Positions 27,630-35,823 of a DNA stretch of 45,166 bases are shown here, piece by piece. Position numbers and translations under genes: made by a program. Every line of letters begins with the position of its first letter. Position 1 is the first letter of the stretch. The notes beneath the pieces were generated by a model. That model ran no database searches. It was given only the letters and a program-made list of their open reading frames with translations, and was not told the origin of the DNA. Source of the stretch: Tritrichomonas foetus (lineage: Eukaryota > Parabasalia > Tritrichomonadida > Tritrichomonadidae); NCBI GenBank assembly GCA_001839685.1, contig MLAK01000787.1, positions 17,749-62,914 of the forward strand. The letters run 5' to 3'.

Positions 27630-29840
27630 ATGTCATCATCTGCGACTCGTGGAACAGTCAGCATCCCTTTCGTTTTCCTTAAATTATTTAATAATAGTTC
27701 ACTGCCTCAGAAAAAGGCACAGCTTCCTTCAAATCTAAATACTTTAATCAAAGTTAGTAATAGACTATTTCGAGGCAACGGCGATGTAAAGTCTTTTTAT
27801 ACGGAAGATGGAAAGCAAATACATAACATATCAGAAGTTATTCCAGGATCCACTTTATTGGTATCTAATCATGATATTAAAGATAAAGAAGTTGAGAAAA
27901 TTTGTATATCACAAGAAAGAAACGCAAAAATGAGCAAAGAACCTAATAAAATGAATGCCAGTGATTCATTTACAAGAATATTTGGTTATAATCCAACAAA
28001 TTCAACAGGTGAAAATGATGAAATATTTAGTGAATCAAATATCTTTAAAAGATCAAATGAAGTTGGGAAACAACAGAATAAGCCTAGCAATAATAAGGTG
28101 ATCAACAAGAATTCTGCTGTACTATCAATTAAAACAGTAAACAAACCAAAATTAATGAATCAATCACAACCAAAAAAACTAGACAATAAAACATCAAGCT
28201 CAAAACTTTTGGAATATGATTATGAATATGATTATGAATATGACCAATATAATAGCAATCCACGGGAAATTCCAGACAATTCGAAAAATAGGTCAGTTAT
28301 ACAAAGCATTTCAAAAAAAACACATGAGAATTTGGAAAATATTGATGAGCAAAAACTTAGTAGTCAAGTTTCCTTTACTTCAGATTGTTTTACTATATCT
28401 CAAAATCCAAACATTAATTGTAGTTCCACAGAAAAGAAAAATGAACAAAAAATTCCATCTAAAAAAGATGGTTATGAAGATTCTGAAGATTCATTAGAGT
28501 ATCTTTCAGAAACAGAAAGTGAAGAAAATGATCAACTCTCAACACTATATTCCTCGTTTACTAAAAATACAAATTCAAAAAATGCTATCAGTAAAGGACT
28601 GTTGAATTGTAGTACAGCCATTGCACACTTTTTAGATCAACTACCTGCTAATGAAGAATCTCTTCTTTTTTCTTGGTATGATAAAGGAAAAGTTGAATTT
28701 GGGCAACATTTCGAAATATTGCTTGGTGATGATTATTCATGTTCATCAGCAACTTCAGCTTACCTTAGAGAAGTTATTAATCGTCACAGATTCACTTTTT
28801 CTGGTGGAATTGACCATAAGATTAATATTGGAATTACTGGACCTTCTCAAAGTGGTAAAACTCAATTAATGGGTCTTTTATATGAAGAAATATTAATCGA
28901 ATTTGCAGCAACTAACCAATGGAAGCATTTCTTTTTTATATTTTGGAACTTCGATTTATTTTCCAAATTTTTCTATGATGTGTGTCTCCTTTATTCCACA
29001 ATTATTGAATCTGTTCTTCAATCAATTTCCTGGCAAGCACCATTCATCCAAAAATACATTAATCTTCTTAGAGGACATTTTCTTTCAGTGATTAATTCAA
29101 AAATTGCTCCAAATATATCTAGATCATCGAAATTTTATGAAGAATATCCATTAATTGTGAATCATATCATGAATATAACAAACAAGTTACATCATATTTG
29201 GTTAAACAAAGATGAGTTATCAGAATGGTTATATAATATCTACCAACTTCCTGTATATGTTGCAAATGCTATTGGGTTTGAAAAAGTAATCTTTTTTATT
29301 GATAATTTTGAGGTTGCCGATGTTGAAATAAGATTAACACCCAAAAATAAAACTCAAAAGTATGAAATTCATGATTCATCTATTCATTTTCAAAGTGAAT
29401 TAGGTCCATATAATATTGATTATATTCAGCAAGTATTAAGTTCTCACAATTTTGTAATTACAGGAAGAAATCAGAACAAATTTTTAGATTCCTTAGCTCC
29501 AATTGAAAACTCTTTTGATTTTGAAAGCCTTGTTGATATAATTACTCCAATCGGAATTGTTATTGATATCGCTGACAAACGAATTATTTTTTGTGATATT
29601 CAAGGGGAAGGAATTCCTTTTGCTTTTTCAATTGACATGTGTTCAGGAATTCCTTTATACCTTTCTTTATGGATTGAACTGAATAAAGAATTTGATGATT
29701 ATGAAACATGCAATGATGAAAATAAAGAAGAACTGAAGCTACTCTTAATGACACGAGTTCAACATGCTATTGAGACAATTTTTGGAAATCAAAATGAAGA
29801 TGAATTAATTTTTATCACTGATGTTCGAAGATCTTCTTAA
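27630..29840 (+). CDS. Doublecortin-like domain plus P-loop NTPase protein
   Basis: This 736-residue protein is not a family I can name. Residues about 12-80 look like a doublecortin (DCX) ubiquitin-like fold: FVFLKLFNN, a LPSNLNTL strand-helix turn, VKSFYTEDGKQI, and a closing SEVIPGSTLLVSN, in DCX order. DCX domains bind microtubules. A long Asn/Ser/Lys low-complexity linker (about 90-320) contains a small Tyr/Asp/Glu repeat (YDYEYDYEYD, from nt ~28213). The C-terminal ~400 residues carry a P-loop (GITGPSQSGKT, 401-411) and a hydrophobic Walker-B-like strand FFIDNFE (Asp558), followed by VITGRNQNKFL, which could be a sensor strand, as in AAA/STAND-type ATPases. Immediately downstream on the same strand is the IFT54-CH kinase. 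A role in the microtubule cytoskeleton is inference. Confidence 0.75.
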   Translation: MSSSATRGTVSIPFVFLKLFNNSSLPQKKAQLPSNLNTLIKVSNRLFRGNGDVKSFYTEDGKQIHNISEVIPGSTLLVSNHDIKDKEVEKICISQERNAKMSKEPNKMNASDSFTRIFGYNPTNSTGENDEIFSESNIFKRSNEVGKQQNKPSNNKVINKNSAVLSIKTVNKPKLMNQSQPKKLDNKTSSSKLLEYDYEYDYEYDQYNSNPREIPDNSKNRSVIQSISKKTHENLENIDEQKLSSQVSFTSDCFTISQNPNINCSSTEKKNEQKIPSKKDGYEDSEDSLEYLSETESEENDQLSTLYSSFTKNTNSKNAISKGLLNCSTAIAHFLDQLPANEESLLFSWYDKGKVEFGQHFEILLGDDYSCSSATSAYLREVINRHRFTFSGGIDHKINIGITGPSQSGKTQLMGLLYEEILIEFAATNQWKHFFFIFWNFDLFSKFFYDVCLLYSTIIESVLQSISWQAPFIQKYINLLRGHFLSVINSKIAPNISRSSKFYEEYPLIVNHIMNITNKLHHIWLNKDELSEWLYNIYQLPVYVANAIGFEKVIFFIDNFEVADVEIRLTPKNKTQKYEIHDSSIHFQSELGPYNIDYIQQVLSSHNFVITGRNQNKFLDSLAPIENSFDFESLVDIITPIGIVIDIADKRIIFCDIQGEGIPFAFSIDMCSGIPLYLSLWIELNKEFDDYETCNDENKEELKLLLMTRVQHAIETIFGNQNEDELIFITDVRRSS

Positions 29841-29954
29841 TGATTAATGACAAATAATAAAACCATCACTGATTTTATCTGCTTTTTTTTCTATGAATTA
29901 TTTTAATAATTTTTTTGACCTTTCTATGTTTAATTGGTGAATTTTTACCTGTCA

Positions 29955-29960
29955 TCATTT
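29955..29960 (+). promoter_or_regulatory. Inr TCATTT initiator
   Basis: A perfect TCATTT with +1 A at 29957 gives a 26-nt leader to the ATG at 29983. It lies in the 142-bp spacer after the doublecortin-like gene, supporting independent transcription of the kinase gene. Confidence 0.5.
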
Positions 29961-29982
29961 ATAATTAAAAGAAAATTTAATC

Positions 29983-31395
29983 ATGGATTTAAATGTGCTC
30001 ATCAATGAAACATGTGAGCTTTACAAACCATTTAATGAATCATGGTGTGATATAAAATATTTTAAACGCCCTCCCATTAAAATGATGGCACTCCTTGTTG
30101 GAAAAATGAATAATGTCTATGGCTTTGGTCAAAATGTTTTTAGTCAAGATCAGCTAAATGGGATTCTTCCAGAGCGTGATGATAAATTCAACTTTTTCAC
30201 CACTCTAATTAAATACACTGAAATACTCGTTGGAAAAAAGATTGATGCTGACGCCCGAGATATTTCTGCTGGAAGAGAAGTAGAAAAAACTTTAATTCTT
30301 TTACAGCATATTCTAGAAGCTTCAAAACATCCGAAAATTCCTTTTAAAGAAGCAGCTCTCAAAATATTGGATAAAAATTACTCAATTCCAGATTATGAAC
30401 GAAAAAATGAAATTATAAGAACCAAACCATTATTAAATCAATTAATTGTGCACTCTACTTCAAAAAGAGAAATGGCTCCGATTAGCAATTTTATTGTTGA
30501 TCTTGATGATTATACAATTTCAAATAAGGATTTAGGCGATGGAAGTTTTGGAAAAGTTACACTAATCGAAGATAAAAAGACCAAACACAAATATGCTGCT
30601 AAAATTAGTAAAAAAGATGTTTCTTCGGCGCAAGAACAAAAACTATTCTTTTCTGAAATCGAGATTTTAATTCGAGTCGAAAATCCAGCAATTTTAAATC
30701 TTACTGGATTTAATATGAAAGATTTTAATTCTAACTCCAATCCAGTAATTATTACTGAATATTTAGAAAATGGTTCTCTTTCAAATATATTAAATCTTGA
30801 ATCAAACGGTTTAGCTCCTCATGAATGGACTCCAACCAAAAAGCTCATAACTATTTTGGGAATTGCTTTTGGAATGAAATATTTACATTCGAAAGGAATT
30901 ATTCACCGAGATTTAAAACCAGGTAATGTTTTAATGGATTCTAATTATTACCCACGAATTGGTGATTTTGGAATTTCAAAGATTTTCGATTCTGAATCAA
31001 TGGAAGCTTCAACTCAAATCGGTACTGCTATGTATATGGCTCCAGAAATTATTCGAGGGGAAAAATATTCAAAAAGTGTTGATGTTTTCGCATATTCCTT
31101 TATTGTCTATGAAATATTAACAGGGGTGGTCCCAATGACAGGGAGTAATTGTTTTCATCTTGTGATGATGATCGAAAAAGGTGGAAGACCAGAAAAAAAA
31201 TATCTTCCAATGAAAGATCAAAAAGATTTTCTAGAACACATGTGGAACGATGATCCTCAGAAAAGATATACATTTGATGATATTGTTTCTCTTTTAATAG
31301 GAAAAGTTAAATCAAATGAAATAAACTCTATTTTCTCCGAAGATATTGATGAAGATGAAGTTATTGATTATATTTCGACATTTTATCAAACATAA
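29983..31395 (+). CDS. IFT54/MIP-T3-type CH domain fused to a Ser/Thr protein kinase
   Basis: This 470-residue protein has two parts. Residues about 25-140 match the N-terminal calponin-homology domain of IFT54 (TRAF3IP1/MIP-T3), the IFT-B subunit whose CH domain binds tubulin: RPPIKMM, GFGQNVFSQDQ, and the diagnostic DISAGREVEKTLILLQHIL. Residues about 178-440 are a protein kinase: LGDGSFGKV loop, Lys207 (YAAKIS), HRDLKPGN (308-315), DFG (328-330), GTAMYMAPE (347-355) and DVFAYSFIVYEILTG. All catalytic residues are present. Normal IFT54 instead continues into a charged linker and coiled coil that binds IFT20; these are absent. The kinase part resembles the expanded trichomonad TKL/CAMK-like groups. 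A TCATTT initiator gives a 26-nt leader. The stop reads TAAA. I infer a kinase docked on microtubules or IFT trains. Confidence 0.85.
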   Translation: MDLNVLINETCELYKPFNESWCDIKYFKRPPIKMMALLVGKMNNVYGFGQNVFSQDQLNGILPERDDKFNFFTTLIKYTEILVGKKIDADARDISAGREVEKTLILLQHILEASKHPKIPFKEAALKILDKNYSIPDYERKNEIIRTKPLLNQLIVHSTSKREMAPISNFIVDLDDYTISNKDLGDGSFGKVTLIEDKKTKHKYAAKISKKDVSSAQEQKLFFSEIEILIRVENPAILNLTGFNMKDFNSNSNPVIITEYLENGSLSNILNLESNGLAPHEWTPTKKLITILGIAFGMKYLHSKGIIHRDLKPGNVLMDSNYYPRIGDFGISKIFDSESMEASTQIGTAMYMAPEIIRGEKYSKSVDVFAYSFIVYEILTGVVPMTGSNCFHLVMMIEKGGRPEKKYLPMKDQKDFLEHMWNDDPQKRYTFDDIVSLLIGKVKSNEINSIFSEDIDEDEVIDYISTFYQT

Positions 31396-31859
31396 AACAT
31401 TTCGAAGTTTTACTAAAAAAGAGTTTTAAAAAACGTTCTTCTTTTTATAATTAAAAAACAGCTAATTTCTATGCTATGAAGGTTATTTATGTCATCATCA
31501 TCATAGCTGTTGTTGTTCTCATGGTGAAATAATGAATTGATGAATCTAATGGAAAAAAGTATTTTTACAAAAGATGATTACTCATTTTTTAGTCATTGAT
31601 AAATTGGTTTATCGACTGAATAGGGATTTTATTAAATTATAAAAGAAGATGTGGCTGGTATTTAATATGCTAGTATCTACAAAAATTGGAGTTTTGTAAA
31701 TGATCAGTTTATGGTTTTTCGGAAATTTTCTAAAGACATTGATCGCACCCAAAAGATGCATCGTCCAATTCTTCAACGATCAAAGATATCTCATCGAGAT
31801 TTTGATGAAATTGATAAGATATTTGGCCAATTTCTCAAAAATAAACATCAAAATTTTAT
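31396..31859. other. Intergenic spacer before Rab gene
   Basis: A 464-bp AT-rich spacer. It contains a small plus-strand frame at 31476-31532 for a wholly hydrophobic 18-residue peptide (MKVIYVIIIIAVVVLMVK), preceded by an overlapping out-of-frame ATG. This is more likely chance than a gene. The 3' part should hold the Rab promoter, but no clear initiator is visible. Confidence 0.45.
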
Positions 31860-32447
31860 ATGAAAAACAAAATCGTTCTTGTTGGCGAATCAGGTGTTGG
31901 AAAAACCTCACTAGTGAAACGTTGGACTTCGCATATTTTCAGAGAAAATCAATCGCCAACGATCGGCGCCGCTTACACATCAGTCGATTATATTTACGCA
32001 GGTGTGAACCGCCAAGTTCAAATTTGGGATACAGCAGGCGAAGAAAAGTACCGGTCAATGGCTCCGATCTACTCACGGGGGGCATATGGAGCCTTGGTCG
32101 TCTTTGATTTGACATCCCGACCGACATTTTTGAGAATTCCCGAATGGATCGAAGTTGTTGATAGCGCCAGAAGTATGGTCATTGTAATTTGCGGAAACAA
32201 GTCGGATTTAGAAGAGAGACGTGAAGTTTCCTTCGAAGAGGCTTCTAATTTTTGCCAAACAAATAATTACCGATATTTTGAAACGAGTGCATCAAATGGA
32301 TCTTACGTTCAGGAAGTTTTTGAAGAGATTGTTGAAGCAACTTTCAAAAACTCAGAAAAAGAACTTGATGTTCACGTTGATGATAATAATTTTAAAGATT
32401 TAAGCGGTGATGGAAATAAGAAAGGCACGTTGGGTGGATGCTGCTAA
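31860..32447 (+). CDS. Rab-family small GTPase with altered G3 glutamine
   Basis: This 195-residue Rab is a vesicle-traffic GTPase. P-loop GESGVGKTS (9-17), switch I SPTIGAAYTS, G3 WDTAGEEKYRSMAPIYSRGAYG (from 56), G4 GNKSD and G5 SAS are present. The C-terminus is GGCC for double geranylgeranylation. Two points are unusual. The catalytic Gln of DTAGQE is Glu61, which in other GTPases lowers intrinsic hydrolysis. The switch I region has Ala-Ala where TTIG-V-x-F is usual, although a threonine follows. The start at 31860 leaves only four residues before the first strand, so the domain is complete. It is the second Rab in the window but clearly a different paralogue from the one at 10934-11548. 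The stop reads TAAA. Confidence 0.92.
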   Translation: MKNKIVLVGESGVGKTSLVKRWTSHIFRENQSPTIGAAYTSVDYIYAGVNRQVQIWDTAGEEKYRSMAPIYSRGAYGALVVFDLTSRPTFLRIPEWIEVVDSARSMVIVICGNKSDLEERREVSFEEASNFCQTNNYRYFETSASNGSYVQEVFEEIVEATFKNSEKELDVHVDDNNFKDLSGDGNKKGTLGGCC

Positions 32448-33118
32448 ATATGGATGTGAGTAAATTTGTTTCTTTTTCAGTTTTTATTGAAATGTTTTTC
32501 TTTTTAAAATAATTAATTCAGTGTTAGCGAACATGAAATGCCATTTCTTCTCTTTTCTTTTCCAGTTATGTTTAATAGAGATCAATCTGAATAATTGTTA
32601 ATTATCATCGCTTGATCAATCATTAATGTAAAAAAAATTGGATTTTCCCTGACATGAAAATGAAAATCTATTTTCAAACTTTTTATTTTTCAATTATCAT
32701 TCGAAGTATTGTGTCTCAAAAAATTCATAATAAAAAAATAATTTTTGATTTGAGTAATTACTTATAAAAGTTTTGTGAAAAATTGTTATATCACTTACAC
32801 AGATGAAATCCATTTTTCATGACTAAATGCGACTTTAATGAATAGATATGACACCCCTCCAAAAAACACCTATCTAATAGATAAAATAAATTGTCAAAAT
32901 TAGATGAAAAAAATAGTATTAGATATTTTTATTCAAGCATTAAAAAAAATTAACATCATTCATACTTTAGTGCATCAGTAGTTTGGGATTTAATCGCTCA
33001 CAAAGAATTATACTTTGAGTTTTTGATATATTTATCAAGCAACGAAGCAAACGAGCTTCAAAAAAGATTTGGTAACTATTAAAAATTCATTAGTTTACAT
33101 GAATTGTAGTGCTTAGGC
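32448..33118. other. Convergent 671-bp spacer
   Basis: AT-rich spacer between the convergent Rab and karyopherin-like genes. Apart from the start-less frame at 32954-33082 nothing is recognised. Confidence 0.5.
32954..33082 (+). pseudogene. Short start-less open frame, possible gene remnant
   Basis: Forty-two residues open from a stop to TAA, reading SASVVWDLIAHKELYFEF then LIYLSSNEANELQKRFGNY, have strikingly normal protein composition (Trp, balanced charge, helix periodicity) compared with the surrounding AT-rich DNA. There is no in-frame ATG and an in-frame stop lies directly before it, so it is at best the C-terminal end of a decayed gene. Family unknown. Confidence 0.25.
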
Positions 33119-35605
33119 TCACATCGCATTCCTTAAGCCCACGATCGCTTTCAAAATTTCGACTCTATCAAATGGTTGAGTCAAAATTGCGTCTTTGAAG
33201 TCATCAAATTCATCTACCATTCGTGGGAGTTTAGAACAAACATAATCAAGGATCGAATTCGGTGTAATTTTCTCTGTATTTAGTATTTTTATTAAAATAT
33301 TTATTGTTTTCCTTGTTTCCATATCTTGAAACGTCGTAAATACCCCATTTATAATTGCTTCTGTAATTTTCATGAGATCTTTTTCACATTCATCACATTC
33401 AACAATATTGGTGATTATATCGAGTGTTGCACAAACTATTCCCATATCGAATGATGCAAGAGGTGCCAAGTAAAAATCAGATGTGAATGTTTGGAAAAAC
33501 GGTTTCCATTCTTCAACTGCCAATTTTTTAATGAACTCTAAAGATGCTTTCATTAAATCACCGTCACCACAGTCACCAACATTTAACAGAAAAGCGATGA
33601 TTTTCTCAGACAAAACGATGCTTTTATCATTATCAATAATTTTACTTATCAAATAAATATGTGCAGGAATTGGCAAGAAGATTAAAGATCCAGCAATCCA
33701 ATCTAGAATAAAGTTTGTATCAGAAATAATTTGAGAATCAAGTCCGCTTGAGAAAAATGAACAAATTTCTTCTTGGTCATTTTCACTAAACTGCGATGAT
33801 AACATAGCATTAATTAAATCAGAACAAAGTGAAGTTAAAAATAATTGCATTTCACCTTTATGTCTAGCTTGATTAATCGAATTGAGTGAGTTTGAAGCGA
33901 ATAAATTCATAATTTTCAAATTACTTGAACAGCTTATTAATTTTTCAGTAATTAAAAGTTTCAAGCTTTCAGAGAATTCAGAATTAGGACTAAAATCAAT
34001 CAAATTTAAGAGCGAAGTAATCCCATCAATCACAATTTCAGAAAATCCATTTTGGTTCAATTGATTGTATTGATGTGAACAAAACTGAATAATGTTCGAA
34101 ATGAAAGCTATATGATTTGTTGTTTCATCACTGATAATTACATTTGGATAGAATTTAGTTAGTGACTTATAAGCTTTCAGTATATGCAACCAATTTTCTT
34201 CAGATTTGAAAATTGTTGTGTATTGTAAAAGTTCATTGATGTTTGATGCACAAGAATCGCAACAGTTTTCAATGAAATAAAAGACAATAGAAGCAGGCAG
34301 ACTATTTATAACCATGAAATCTACTAATTGATTGGCAAATTTGTCTTTAATTTGTTTGGAAGATGAAGCAATTGCAAAGATTGCGCCTTCTGATGGATTA
34401 ATTAAAAGTTCACAAAAATAATTCACTACACTCTGCTTTGACGAATTAGAAACATTATAAAAAGGCGAGGCAAGAGATTCATTCATGTACAGTTCTGGAT
34501 TCTCGTTAATAAGGTCTATTATAAACGATAAAATATCTAAAATCGGTTGGACTAACAAATCTGATCCTTCGATTATGTCAATATAATTGTCAGTTGATCT
34601 GAAATAAACAAAAATGTCAGGGAAATACTTAACAGTATCTAAGGATTGAAGAAAAACACGAAGCGCTTCTTTACCAAATGTTGTTGCCCTGTCAATTAAG
34701 AAATCTGAATCAAAGTCGAAGATTTCATCAAAAATAAATGACGCCATTTGAACACACATTGAATCAACCGGTGGTAATAAAACCATTTTGATGATATTCA
34801 ATGCAACATCACAAATTCTCTCAAAAAAATCAACTTCTGATTCATTGAACGAAAACCCAAAATAATCGTTTGATGTACATTCTTGTAAAACTGAAATAAA
34901 TTCCGGATATAAAATTGGATCATTTGGAACAACTTCAAGTCGAGGTAAAAGCGGAATAAATTTTCCCATTTTCGACGATTTAGAAAGCCCATATCTCAAC
35001 AATTCTAACCATTCTACACTCATTTCAGAATCCTTTAAAATTTGAATCACATTATTTTCATCGTATTTGTTAAACTCGTCCAAAAAATCATTATGTTTGC
35101 TTGGAATTTGTCTTTCTTCTTCTTCGAAAAGAAAACAAAATAATATCTTCGCATTATTCGGTTCAAGCTCTGTCCATAATTCTAAGTAATTTGGGTAATA
35201 CAACATAATCAGGGATATACATTTTATTATATTTACTCTGTTTTTGTAGAAAAACGCTTTGATATTGTCATTTTCTGGCTGTTTCAAATATATTGAGCGA
35301 AGTCTTCGAATCAAAGACTGAAATATATTTGATACGATTTGCAAGTCTAAATTATCTGTCATTTTGCTTAATATAAATTCAATACTTGATGAAGCAATAA
35401 ATAGCGCATTGGAATTCAAAGTCGTCTGAATTACATCGAGGATATTGGAAAGCATTGATTTGTCATTTCTCCATTCGACTAATGTCTTTTCTGCTTCCCG
35501 TCGTTCTGTTAAGGAGTTTGACTCCATAAAAGCAGTGACAACATCTTCATATACTTGTGTGAATGATAATTGTTTTCCTTCTTCTTCTTCGAAGTTGTCG
35601 ATCAT
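33119..35605 (-). CDS. Karyopherin (importin/exportin)-like HEAT-repeat protein
   Basis: This 828-residue all-helical protein is probably a nuclear transport receptor. The N-terminus (about 15-100) has the importin-beta N-terminal pattern: a short helix (VYEDVVTAFMES), then RREAEKTLVEWR, a hydrophobic helix ending in a run of Ala/Ser (ALFIASSSIEFILSKM), and a following helix with RRLRSIY. The rest is HEAT-like helical hairpins with Phe/Leu/Ile cores and acidic loops, rich in Cys near the end of the middle third (FIENCCDSCASNI). The length is somewhat shorter than typical exportins (900-1100). The cargo is not deducible. No TCA initiator is clear before the ATG at 35605. The assignment rests on the N-terminal pattern and general solenoid character; a generic HEAT protein is the alternative. 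Confidence 0.7.
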   Translation of the reverse strand: MIDNFEEEEGKQLSFTQVYEDVVTAFMESNSLTERREAEKTLVEWRNDKSMLSNILDVIQTTLNSNALFIASSSIEFILSKMTDNLDLQIVSNIFQSLIRRLRSIYLKQPENDNIKAFFYKNRVNIIKCISLIMLYYPNYLELWTELEPNNAKILFCFLFEEEERQIPSKHNDFLDEFNKYDENNVIQILKDSEMSVEWLELLRYGLSKSSKMGKFIPLLPRLEVVPNDPILYPEFISVLQECTSNDYFGFSFNESEVDFFERICDVALNIIKMVLLPPVDSMCVQMASFIFDEIFDFDSDFLIDRATTFGKEALRVFLQSLDTVKYFPDIFVYFRSTDNYIDIIEGSDLLVQPILDILSFIIDLINENPELYMNESLASPFYNVSNSSKQSVVNYFCELLINPSEGAIFAIASSSKQIKDKFANQLVDFMVINSLPASIVFYFIENCCDSCASNINELLQYTTIFKSEENWLHILKAYKSLTKFYPNVIISDETTNHIAFISNIIQFCSHQYNQLNQNGFSEIVIDGITSLLNLIDFSPNSEFSESLKLLITEKLISCSSNLKIMNLFASNSLNSINQARHKGEMQLFLTSLCSDLINAMLSSQFSENDQEEICSFFSSGLDSQIISDTNFILDWIAGSLIFLPIPAHIYLISKIIDNDKSIVLSEKIIAFLLNVGDCGDGDLMKASLEFIKKLAVEEWKPFFQTFTSDFYLAPLASFDMGIVCATLDIITNIVECDECEKDLMKITEAIINGVFTTFQDMETRKTINILIKILNTEKITPNSILDYVCSKLPRMVDEFDDFKDAILTQPFDRVEILKAIVGLRNAM

Positions 35606-35823
35606 TTTGGAAAATCAGTTAAGGTCTAATTATGGTCAATATATTACCTTAACCCTATCATGTTAACCAAAATATATCAAAAAAATTATGTGATGTGATG
35701 AATGATTGAATTCATTTAATTATCTTTTCTAAAAATAAATAATGACAGAATATGATGACTGGATAAAAAAATATGATGAATAGATAAAAGAATATGATAG
35801 ATGAAATAGCATATAAAAACAAT

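Noticed and set aside
28213..28248. Tyr/Asp/Glu 12-bp repeat as a separate element
   Set aside because: It lies in frame inside the disordered linker of the doublecortin-like protein and is simple expansion, not an independent element.
31700..32107. Alternative frame overlapping the Rab start
   Set aside because: It overlaps the Rab in another frame and has no protein features; the Rab frame has all GTPase motifs.
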